Of a DNA stretch of 8,867 nt, positions 1-5,268 are shown in pieces. The notes beneath the pieces are model-generated. The model did no database searches. It saw only the letters and a list, made by a program, of their open reading frames with translations, and was not told the origin of the DNA. How positions within the stretch are numbered: position 1 is the stretch's first letter; each line of letters begins with the position of its first letter. The stretch is from Chloroflexota bacterium (lineage in GTDB: Bacteria; Chloroflexota; Anaerolineae; Promineifilales; Promineifilaceae), in contig JAUVOB010000031.1 in assembly GCA_030599405.1 (NCBI GenBank), positions 1 to 8,867 of the forward strand, in the 5' to 3' direction. The position numbers and the translations under genes were made by a program.

Positions 1-423
1 ACCCATCAAATGCCTGTATCCAGGTTCATTATAGCGAACCGCTCCGTCAACTTCCCTGCTGGCGATAGCCACGTCATAGTCGTCCAGGAGAGGTGGAAGG
101 AATTTACTCACTTCGAGGATCGGCATGGATAGATCCGCATCGGCCATAAACAGATATTCACCATTTGCGCCAAGCATACCGGTACGGACAGCGGCTCCCT
201 TGCCCCGGATTTCTTCTGAAAAGACTTTGACAAACGGGTAGTCTGCGCCAAGCTGCTCGGCGATCTCGCGTGTATTCTCGCTGCTGTTATTATCCACGAC
301 GATAATTTCAGCTTCGTACGACTGGCTAGCCACGAAATCAATCACCTGAGGTAACGTCTCAGGGAGTCGACTGCCTTCGTTGTAGGCAGGGATTATTACG
401 CTCAACAACGGTTTTTTAACCAT
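1..423 (-). CDS. Family-2 glycosyltransferase, dolichyl/polyprenyl-phosphate hexosyltransferase type (3' end cut by window)
   Basis: The first 141 residues are present and the gene continues past the left edge. The ATG at 423-421 is the first possible start, because an in-frame TAA lies four codons upstream. Seen: a GT-A nucleotide-sugar fold with SVIIPAYNE (residues 8-16), IIVVDNNSSENT (40-51), RGKGAAVRTGM (73-83), and a DADLS metal/sugar-binding motif (95-99) in place of DXD. These are followed by ASREVDGAVRYNEPGYRHLMG. The RGKGAA segment and the SRE..GA.R..EP.YR..MG block are typical of the branch containing yeast ALG5 and bacterial polyprenyl-phosphate hexosyltransferases. From the family, such enzymes move a hexose from a nucleotide sugar to a polyprenyl phosphate at the cytoplasmic membrane face. 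Any C-terminal membrane segments would lie outside the window. It is the third gene of a leftward group with rmlD and another transferase. The donor and acceptor cannot be read from sequence. Confidence 0.9.
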   Translation of the reverse strand, partial: MVKKPLLSVIIPAYNEGSRLPETLPQVIDFVASQSYEAEIIVVDNNSSENTREIAEQLGADYPFVKVFSEEIRGKGAAVRTGMLGANGEYLFMADADLSMPILEVSKFLPPLLDDYDVAIASREVDGAVRYNEPGYRHLMG

Positions 424-497
424 CTTGAAGATTTACACGATTGCTCATGAATTCCGCACACTTGCCATTACCAGGATCGCGATCGCTTTCGAATCAA

Positions 498-523
498 GCT
501 TTCAAGCTCAGCTTTCAAGCTCA
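498..523. repeat. Perfect 13-bp tandem duplication in the spacer between two glycosyltransferase genes
   Basis: The unit GCTTTCAAGCTCA occurs twice head to tail (498-510 and 511-523), and the next two bases (GC) begin a third copy. It lies 10 bp beyond the stop of the 534-1502 gene on its downstream side. A diverged relative of the core (GCTTTCGAA) lies just beyond it at 485-493, and the 10-bp palindrome GATCGCGATC is at 475-484. The unit contains AGCTT/AAGCT half-sites, but their loop is too short for a convincing hairpin. It is most simply a slippage duplication. Confidence 0.85.
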
Positions 524-533
524 GCGTCGGATC

Positions 534-1502
534 TTAGCTATCCCCAAGTTTCTCGTCAACCGGAGATAGCAATGCCGTAAGGGCATCGTCGGGTAGTTGA
601 CGGTTAGCTTGGATTCGGCGTCTTTCTGGTAACATTCTGATAACGCCCGTCAAGCCGGCACACTGGCCTCGAAGGCGGGCTCGTGCCGCTTCACCTCGCC
701 AAGATTTCATAGCTTCCCAGGTGATTCTCAACTGGGCTCGTATGATGGGCATAAGGTGGTCTCTCAGTAATGGCCAGGGGTAGTTCTTCCAAATGAGGTA
801 GAGAAAGTTGCGGCCGTCGTAGTAGCTGCCGGTTACGCTTCCGCCGGTAGCCTTGAGTTTGTGATAGACAACCGCACTGGGCACGTAAATTACCCTCCAA
901 CCGGCGAGATGGGCACGCCATCCCATATCCACATCTTCGCAGGAGAAATAGAAGGCGTCATCAAGAAATCCAATCTCGTCAATCATAGTTCGCCGGTAGG
1001 CTGCGGCCGCACCGCAAGCGCTGAACACCTCCTCTTCCTCGAGATATTGGTCCAGATCTTTCTGCCAGACCCCGCGATTGCCCGGGATACCATCGATGCC
1101 ATAAATGTCCCCAGCTGAATGAAAATGATCTCGGCGATCAAATAGCATGATCCTTGTAGCTAAGATGCCTGCGTCGGCGTTCCGGGCGAATGCGTCAACC
1201 AGTGACGACAACCAATTGGAGTCGGCCTCGGTGTCATTGTTTAAGAGCACAATGAACTCGCCAAGTGCACCTTCGAAGCCAGCGTTACATCCCCCTGTAA
1301 AACCCTGGTTACTCTCTAGCTCAACCAGCCGAACTTCGGGAAAATTCTCAAGTACGAACTCCTGTGATCCGTCAGACGAATCATTGTCAACCAGGATTAC
1401 CTCGAAGTCAGTAAAGGTCTGGTTTCTCAAGGACGAGAGACATGCCTCGAGATGATGGCGCCCATTCCAGTTAGGTATGATGATTGAAACGAGGGGTGCC
1501 AT
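534..1502 (-). CDS. Family-2 glycosyltransferase, rhamnosyltransferase (WbbL/RfbF-like) type
   Basis: The protein has 322 residues from the ATG at 1502. A TTG nine codons upstream (1529) is also open. I prefer the ATG because the family usually begins a few residues before VSIIIPNWNG (here 5-14). No clear Shine-Dalgarno sequence precedes either start. Seen: EVILVDNDSSDGS (34-46), NQGFTGGCNAG (65-75) for nucleotide binding, LLNNDTE (87-92) as the DXD-equivalent metal site, SACGAAAAYRR (161-171), and EDVDMGWRAHLAGWRV (189-204) with VVYHK (211-215). The ED...D..WR...G pattern is the acceptor/catalytic block of the branch that includes WbbL and other rhamnosyltransferases. There is no membrane helix in the N-terminal domain. 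A hydrophobic C-terminal part (about 232-260) may touch the membrane. Its immediate upstream neighbour is a dTDP-rhamnose synthesis gene, so dTDP-L-rhamnose is a reasonable donor guess. The sequence alone does not prove this. Confidence 0.9.
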   Translation of the reverse strand: MAPLVSIIIPNWNGRHHLEACLSSLRNQTFTDFEVILVDNDSSDGSQEFVLENFPEVRLVELESNQGFTGGCNAGFEGALGEFIVLLNNDTEADSNWLSSLVDAFARNADAGILATRIMLFDRRDHFHSAGDIYGIDGIPGNRGVWQKDLDQYLEEEEVFSACGAAAAYRRTMIDEIGFLDDAFYFSCEDVDMGWRAHLAGWRVIYVPSAVVYHKLKATGGSVTGSYYDGRNFLYLIWKNYPWPLLRDHLMPIIRAQLRITWEAMKSWRGEAARARLRGQCAGLTGVIRMLPERRRIQANRQLPDDALTALLSPVDEKLGDS

Positions 1503-1595
1503 AGTTATTTGTCGGTCGATGTAATCCAAATTCTGATTGGTTGTTAGCGGGCTTTTTTCTCTGACCTCTGGTGTATGACTGAAGCGGAGCCGGTC

Positions 1596-2444
1596 TCAGC
1601 TATCAGCCGGAGAATGCGTCTCTAAATATTCACGAAGCGCATCCTGCCAAGGTCTCAGGGTTATACCGATCGCCGCCCCGGCGACGTTGTGTAAAGCGGC
1701 AAATGGAGGTGGAGTCGATGCGCGCTTGAAATCGCGAGCTAGGATTGGAATATTCCTCACCTGATCCAAACCCGCTAATCGCAGGATCTCGCCGGCGAAA
1801 GCCCACCTTGAGCAAGCCCCGGCGTTGGTAAAGTGGTAGGTCCCATACTGATCCGTTTGGATTACGCGGGCAATGGCATTTGCTAAGTCGTTGACATAGG
1901 TGGGATTAGCGATCTCATCCGCGACGACACGAACCTCGCCCGTAGATCTGGCTTTGGCGATGATGGCGTGAATGAAATTGCGGCCGCCTGGCGCGTACAT
2001 CCAGGCTGTGCGGATGATGTAATGGCGGCTCGTAAGGTTTCGGACGAAAGTCTCGGCAATCGCTTTGGAGCGGCCGTAAGCATTTATCGGATCTAGTGGC
2101 ATCCACTCCTCATAACCCTCAACACAGTTTCCGGCGAAGACCTCGTTTGTACTTATATGTACCAGTTCGGTCCCGAACTTCTCGCAAGACAGAACGACGT
2201 TCTGAGTCCCTAGGGCATTAATCTGGTAGGCCAGATCGGGATTGCGGGTGCAAGCGTCTACATCGGTATAGGCCGCACAGTGGACAACAACCTCGGGATC
2301 AGCCTCTTGGATAACCGCCTCAATCGCCTCGCGATCGGTAATATCGGTCTCCGGGAGATCGACGATCACTAGATCATGATCGATAAGAACGTCCTGCAGG
2401 GCCAGACCAAGTTGTCCGAGACCTCCTGTGATTACGATTCGCAT
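1596..2444 (-). CDS. rfbD: dTDP-4-dehydrorhamnose reductase (RmlD/RfbD family SDR)
   Basis: This is a 282-residue extended short-chain dehydrogenase of normal length for RmlD. Seen: an N-terminal Rossmann motif GGLGQLG (7-13) for NAD(P)H, VVVHCAAYTDVDAC (52-65), HISTNEVF (96-103), the catalytic pair Y123/K127 in YGRSK, RTAWMY (145-150), and NPTYVNDLA (180-188). By family knowledge RmlD reduces dTDP-4-keto-L-rhamnose to dTDP-L-rhamnose, the last step of the rmlBCAD pathway in the cytosol. The usual STDYVF loop reads STNEVF here, a variant consistent with some non-proteobacterial homologues. The YxxxK pair is intact, so activity is expected. The start is supported by GGAGG four bases before the ATG. 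It is the promoter-proximal gene of the leftward group. rmlA, rmlB and rmlC are not in the window. A related SDR acting on a different nucleotide sugar cannot be fully excluded. Confidence 0.9.
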   Translation of the reverse strand: MRIVITGGLGQLGLALQDVLIDHDLVIVDLPETDITDREAIEAVIQEADPEVVVHCAAYTDVDACTRNPDLAYQINALGTQNVVLSCEKFGTELVHISTNEVFAGNCVEGYEEWMPLDPINAYGRSKAIAETFVRNLTSRHYIIRTAWMYAPGGRNFIHAIIAKARSTGEVRVVADEIANPTYVNDLANAIARVIQTDQYGTYHFTNAGACSRWAFAGEILRLAGLDQVRNIPILARDFKRASTPPPFAALHNVAGAAIGITLRPWQDALREYLETHSPADS

Positions 2445-2448
2445 GGAT

Positions 2449-2453
2449 CCTCC
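2449..2453 (-). promoter_or_regulatory. Ribosome binding site of the rfbD-like gene
   Basis: On the minus strand the leader reads GGAGG-ATCC-ATG. The Shine-Dalgarno match is strong, though the spacing is short (4 nt). It fixes the start at 2444. Confidence 0.75.
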
Positions 2454-2461
2454 ATCAAGAG

Positions 2462-2491
2462 ATTATAGCCATAGCAAGTCCATTTCACGAA
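2462..2491 (-). promoter_or_regulatory. Candidate promoter for the leftward rhamnose/glycosyltransferase genes
   Basis: A perfect -10 hexamer TATAAT lies on the minus strand (2467-2462), 17 bp upstream of the rfbD ATG. Transcription would begin around 2455, giving a leader of only about 10 nt that just contains the GGAGG. No good -35 element is present: the hexamers at 16-18 bp spacing (such as TCGTGA or TTCGTG) match TTGACA poorly. The call therefore rests on the -10 and its placement. Confidence 0.45.
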
Positions 2492-2522
2492 TGTAAGTGC
2501 GACAAATCCGGGCCAGATATTC

Positions 2523-2551
2523 TTGACACTCAACCAGCACCGCCTGATACT
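2523..2551 (+). promoter_or_regulatory. Candidate sigma-A promoter of trmD, placed for a leaderless transcript
   Basis: A perfect TTGACA (2523-2528), a 17-bp spacer and GATACT (2546-2551, 4 of 6 matches to TATAAT). Counting 6-7 bases from the -10 box puts transcription start at about 2558-2559, which coincides with the A of the trmD ATG at 2559. No Shine-Dalgarno sequence precedes that ATG; the bases just before it read TACTACTATTT. The TTG of the -35 box also opens a 12-codon in-frame extension of trmD, which is better explained as promoter. Confidence 0.6.
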
Positions 2552-2558
2552 ACTATTT

Positions 2559-3383
2559 ATGCGCGTTGATATTCTCACTCTATTTCCCGAAATGTTCTCC
2601 GGTTATCTTTCTTCAAGCATAATGGACAAGGCGAGAACTTTACAGCTACTTGATGTCCACCTTCAAGATATTCGGGACTATGCCGAGGGGAAGCATCGAA
2701 TCACCGATGAACCTCCCTACGGTGGAGGAGGGGGTATGATTCTTAAGCCAGAACCAATCTTCGCAGCAGTCGAATCGCTTATCGGCGAGAGTAAGATGAA
2801 TCAACCAGGGGTGGGATCGTCTGGTGTAGACGATGAGGTCAGTGATGATAAGAATGAGCGACAATCCGGGATTCCTGTCATCCTCCTGACGCCACAAGGT
2901 CGCCGTTTCTCACAAGATGTGGCCTGGGAACTCTCACGAAACGAGCGCATGATTCTGATCTGTGGTCGATATGAAGGGGTAGACGAGCGCGTTCGAGAGC
3001 ATTTGGCTACAGACGAGTTATCGATTGGTGACTACGTGATGACCGGTGGTGAGCTGGCAGCGATGGTTGTGGTCGATGCGGTTACCCGCCTCATTCCGGG
3101 GGTTCTCGGTGCTGAAGGGGCGGCAGAGAGTGACAGCTATGCAGGTGGGTTGTTGGAAGGACCTCACTACTCGCGCCCCCAGAGTTTTCGAGGTTGGACC
3201 GTTCCGGAAGTATTAACATCCGGACACGCCGCCGAAATTCAGCGCTGGCGACGCCAACAAGCCCTTCGGCGCACGTGGCGACGGCGTCCGGATTTGCTCC
3301 TCAAGGCAGATCTCAGCGAAGATGACAAGTACTACCTCGCGGTTCTTGCCGAAGAAAGAATCGACGAGCTCAGCGATGATTAA
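2559..3383 (+). CDS. trmD: tRNA (guanine-N1-)-methyltransferase TrmD
   Basis: The protein has 274 residues. TrmD uses S-adenosylmethionine to make m1G37 in tRNAs that have G36G37, which prevents +1 frameshifting; it is a cytosolic homodimer with a SPOUT trefoil-knot fold. Seen from the ATG at 2559: [13 protein letters not shown] (1-13), the family's normal beginning; [15 protein letters not shown] (46-60); LLTPQGRRF (109-117); [11 protein letters not shown] (135-145); [12 protein letters not shown] (155-166), the knot region holding the conserved Asp (D158); LIPGVLG (178-184); and [15 protein letters not shown] (198-212). An in-frame TTG at 2523 would add 12 residues not found in the family. 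Residues 75-104, between the conserved N-terminal block and the TPQG motif, form a longer, acidic, low-complexity linker than in typical TrmD. The usual partners rpsP, rimM and rplS are absent nearby. It has its own candidate promoter and is separated from mraZ by 377 bp. Confidence 0.97.
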   Translation: MRVDILTLFPEMFSGYLSSSIMDKARTLQLLDVHLQDIRDYAEGKHRITDEPPYGGGGGMILKPEPIFAAVESLIGESKMNQPGVGSSGVDDEVSDDKNERQSGIPVILLTPQGRRFSQDVAWELSRNERMILICGRYEGVDERVREHLATDELSIGDYVMTGGELAAMVVVDAVTRLIPGVLGAEGAAESDSYAGGLLEGPHYSRPQSFRGWTVPEVLTSGHAAEIQRWRRQQALRRTWRRRPDLLLKADLSEDDKYYLAVLAEERIDELSDD

Positions 3384-3637
3384 GCGAACAACGTTCGTAA
3401 GTTGGCAGGTGCCTGAGGATCGAATTGGGGACTAGGGATCGTCGTGGGGAGTTGTGGATCCAGAGCTGGTTCGGGCAGAACCGAGAACCAAAGCCGAATT
3501 GGGGCATTCGCGTTCGTATTTGCGCTTGCGTCACTGGCCTAAAACAGCCCAAATATGGGTCAATTTGCCTGGTAATCCCCAACTGTGCCGGAAGATAGTA
3601 CAACACTCCCAATTTCTTAAAGCTTTGCCCCGTTCTC
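3384..3637 (+). other. Non-coding stretch between trmD and the mraZ promoter
   Basis: There is no convincing gene, tRNA or other RNA here, and an open frame beginning at 3454 has no recognisable protein features. Seen: weak hairpins after the trmD stop (CGAAC/GTTCG, 3385-3397) without a T-run, so not a clear terminator; a G-rich strip at 3425-3457 with TTGGGG, TAGGG, GTGGGG and GTGG; a 10-bp direct repeat CGAATTGGGG (3421-3430 and 3495-3504); and a small inverted repeat CCCA-AATA-TGGG (3548-3559). Together with the promoter, operator and leader that follow, the gene-free stretch reaches 3760. Confidence 0.6.
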
Positions 3638-3666
3638 TTCACATAATGCTGCAAATGGTGTATACT
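3638..3666 (+). promoter_or_regulatory. Candidate sigma-A promoter of the dcw cluster (mraZ promoter)
   Basis: TTCACA (3638-3643, 5 of 6 matches to TTGACA), an exact 17-bp spacer, and TATACT (3661-3666, 5 of 6 matches to TATAAT). The bases before the -10 (TGGTG) are slightly like an extended -10 element. The predicted transcription start is near 3673, giving a leader of about 88 nt. The GTGG operator boxes begin a few bases downstream, a position suited to repression. Confidence 0.75.
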
Positions 3667-3676
3667 TTCCCACACC

Positions 3677-3711
3677 GTGGGTTGAAGTGGTACAAAGTGG
3701 ATCGCCTGTGG
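3677..3711 (+). promoter_or_regulatory. Probable MraZ operator: four GTGG boxes at 10-11 bp spacing
   Basis: GTGG occurs at 3677-3680, 3687-3690, 3697-3700 and 3708-3711, with start-to-start distances of 10, 10 and 11 bp. The second and third boxes share the longer core AAGTGG, followed by ACA/ATC-like tails; the first is GTGGG. MraZ of E. coli is known to bind TGGGN repeats spaced by 5 nt (a 10-bp period), and Mollicutes MraZ binds AAAGTG[T/G] repeats, both upstream of mraZ. Placement at the predicted start of transcription, upstream of the mraZ gene itself, supports autorepression of the dcw transcript. Confidence 0.85.
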
Positions 3712-3760
3712 TGCGTTCCAGTCGAATATTTGTGCAAAAAGAGGGAAAACCGTAGAACGC

Positions 3761-4186
3761 ATGTTCTTGGGTGAATATTCGCACACCATCGATGACAAAG
3801 GCCGACTTACTATCCCGGCGAAATTCCGAGGAGAGCTGGCAGCTGGTTTAGTCGTGACTCGTGGCTTCGACAAGAACCTGATGCTCTTTCCGCTGAACGG
3901 TTGGCAAGATATGGCCGAGCGCATTATATCACGTCCAATGGGGGACGAGGATGTTCGGACTTTTCGCCGTCGGGTCTTTTCCGGTGCGGTGGATCTAGCT
4001 CCAGATCGTCAAGGAAGAATCGTGCTTCCCCCGTACCTCCGGGATTTCGCGGATATTGACAGCGAGGTCATCGTTGCTGGGATGTACAACTACGTTGAGG
4101 TATGGAGTACGAGTTTCTGGAACGACGTGCTCGATACCATAGAGCAAAGCAGCGACGCTGCCAGGTGGGCTGACCTGGGAATTTAG
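3761..4186 (+). CDS. mraZ: Transcriptional regulator MraZ
   Basis: The protein has 141 residues, close to the usual 140-150. MraZ is a DNA-binding protein with two SpoVT/AbrB-like halves that assembles into rings and controls its own dcw operon. Seen: the family-typical beginning MFLGEYSHTIDDKGRLTIPAKFR (residues 1-23, with the first DxxGR at 12-15), and a second copy of the signature, DRQGRIVLPPYLR (82-94). YNYVEVWS (109-116) lies near the end. The ATG at 3761 matches the conserved N-terminus exactly. The nearest Shine-Dalgarno-like sequence, GAGGG (3741-3745), is too far away (15 nt) to be convincing. As first gene of the cluster it is followed by rsmH after a 158-bp gap, longer than usual. 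Repeated GTGG boxes in its own leader indicate autoregulation. Confidence 0.97.
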   Translation: MFLGEYSHTIDDKGRLTIPAKFRGELAAGLVVTRGFDKNLMLFPLNGWQDMAERIISRPMGDEDVRTFRRRVFSGAVDLAPDRQGRIVLPPYLRDFADIDSEVIVAGMYNYVEVWSTSFWNDVLDTIEQSSDAARWADLGI

Positions 4187-4287
4187 ATCGTCGACCAGCG
4201 AAATATCTCGAGATCCACAGTCGACAGTAGACATTCAAGAAGTAGTTCGCAAAAAGGAAAACTTGCGCTTATTGCCGGAGAGAAATT

Positions 4288-4314
4288 GCGGGCAGTTGCA
4301 TACGCAAAGCCCGT
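4288..4314 (+). other. Stem-loop in the mraZ-rsmH spacer
   Basis: GCGGGC (4288-4293) pairs with GCCCGT (4309-4314), and TTGC (4296-4299) pairs with GCAA (4304-4307) around an ATAC loop. A small internal loop (AG versus A) separates the two stems. There is no following T-run, so an intrinsic terminator is unlikely. It lies 30 bp before the rsmH ATG in an otherwise featureless 158-bp spacer. It could be an mRNA processing or stability element, or chance pairing. Confidence 0.4.
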
Positions 4315-4344
4315 GACTATGTCGAGGGTTAGACCGTACAAGCC

Positions 4345-5268
4345 ATGCACATACCAGTACTTTACCAAGAGGTAATCGATTATCTGAAACCAAGCGCTGG
4401 GTCTCGCTATATCGATGCGACCGTGGGCGCTGGTGGACATTCTCTTGGCCTCCTGAGCGCATCAGCGCCTGACGGAATCGTACTGGCTTTGGACCGTGAC
4501 CCGATGGCTATCGAATTTGCGCGTCGACGATTACAGGAATTCAAGGATCGAGTAATTCTGGTAAATGCCAGTTATGAACAGATGGCCATGGTTGCTTCTC
4601 GAAATGGCATGTCCGGTGTTGATGGGGTTTTAATGGATCTCGGTTTGTCATCCGGGCAACTTGCAGATAACGATCGAGGTTTTTCATTCCAAGAGGATGG
4701 ACCGCTGGATATGCGCTTTGATACCAGTCGTGGAAGCACTGCAGCTGATCTCATAAACGCGATGCCCGAAGATGGTATCGCCGATATTCTCCGGCGATAC
4801 GGCGACGTACGTGATAGTAGACGGTATGCAAGAGCCATTGTCAGGGAACGGCCGATAGATTCGACCCTTCAGCTAGCCGAGCTGGTAATGAAGGAGAGTC
4901 GCGTACGCGGGAAGATTCATCCAGCCACACGAGTTTTCCAAGCACTTCGAATCGCTGTTAATGACGAACTTGAAACCCTGAAAGAAGGACTTGTAGCCGC
5001 GCTTGATGTACTGAAGATTGGTGGAAGGTTGGCCGTTATTAGTTTTCACTCTCTTGAAGACAGGATAGTGAAACATTTCATCCGAGAGCAAAGCCGCGAT
5101 TGTGTATGTCCACCGGAGTACCCGGTCTGCATGTGTGATGCCCGACCCATAGTTAGGGCAGTTCATCGCAAAGTAATCAGACCGTCGGAAGCCGAGGTGC
5201 AGAACAATCCGCGAAGTCGTAGCGCCCGGATGAGGGTTGCCGAAAAAATTGCCGAGGTTGTAGTGTGA
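4345..5268 (+). CDS. rsmH: 16S rRNA (cytosine(1402)-N(4))-methyltransferase RsmH (MraW)
   Basis: The protein has 307 residues, normal for the family. RsmH uses S-adenosylmethionine to methylate N4 of C1402 in the ribosomal P site, tuning initiation and decoding. Seen: HIPVLYQEV (2-10), SAM motif I YIDATVGAGGHS (22-33), ALDRDPMAI (48-56), GVLMDLGLSSGQL (94-106), RGFSFQEDGPLDMRFD (111-126), VFQALRIAVNDEL (197-209), ISFHSLEDRIVKHF (232-245), and NNPRSRSARMR (287-297) near the end. A C-x-C-x6-C-x-C cluster (C253, C255, C262, C264) lies in the C-terminal region and resembles a metal-binding knuckle found in many RsmH proteins. An in-frame TAG at 4330 makes ATG 4345 the first possible start, and HIPVL is where the family begins. 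No Shine-Dalgarno sequence is visible. The end overlaps the next gene by 4 bp (GTGA). Confidence 0.97.
   Translation: MHIPVLYQEVIDYLKPSAGSRYIDATVGAGGHSLGLLSASAPDGIVLALDRDPMAIEFARRRLQEFKDRVILVNASYEQMAMVASRNGMSGVDGVLMDLGLSSGQLADNDRGFSFQEDGPLDMRFDTSRGSTAADLINAMPEDGIADILRRYGDVRDSRRYARAIVRERPIDSTLQLAELVMKESRVRGKIHPATRVFQALRIAVNDELETLKEGLVAALDVLKIGGRLAVISFHSLEDRIVKHFIREQSRDCVCPPEYPVCMCDARPIVRAVHRKVIRPSEAEVQNNPRSRSARMRVAEKIAEVVV
5254..5257 (+). promoter_or_regulatory. Ribosome binding site of the ftsL-like gene
   Basis: GAGG inside the end of rsmH, 7 nt before the GTG start at 5265. It supports the GTG start, which overlaps the rsmH stop codon. Confidence 0.65.

Noticed and set aside
1503..1529. 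Upstream TTG start of the rhamnosyltransferase-type gene
   Set aside because: The nine added residues precede the family's usual start, and no ribosome binding site supports TTG over the ATG at 1502.
1541..1560. GCGGGC followed by TTTTTT, resembling the 3' arm and T-run of a rho-independent terminator on the plus strand
   Set aside because: No matching GCCCGC arm lies upstream on that strand, and the flanking genes run on the minus strand, for which this is an A-run.
2523..2558. N-terminal extension of TrmD from TTG 2523
   Set aside because: TrmD proteins begin at M-R-x-D-I-L-T-L-F-P, which matches ATG 2559; the TTG is part of a perfect TTGACA -35 box.
3385..3415. Hairpins after the trmD stop as an intrinsic terminator
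   Set aside because: The stems are only 4-5 bp and no T-run follows.
3425..3457. Possible G-quadruplex from successive G-runs
   Set aside because: The fourth run has only two Gs and the loops are long, so the motif is below the usual standard; phased GTGG boxes are the more interesting reading.
3466..3483. GGTTC...GAACC reminiscent of a tRNA T-arm
   Set aside because: No acceptor, D or anticodon arms can be built around it; it is only a small inverted repeat.
3454..3774. Open frame of 106 codons on the plus strand across the trmD-mraZ gap
   Set aside because: It covers the mraZ promoter, operator and leader, ends inside mraZ, and its translation has no recognisable domain or protein-like composition.
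3370..3924. Open frame of 184 codons on the minus strand across the same gap
   Set aside because: It overlaps mraZ and the end of trmD as well as the promoter region, and shows no family motif.
4288..4314. Stem-loop before rsmH as an attenuator-type terminator
   Set aside because: No T-run follows the stem; it is listed only as an unassigned stem-loop.
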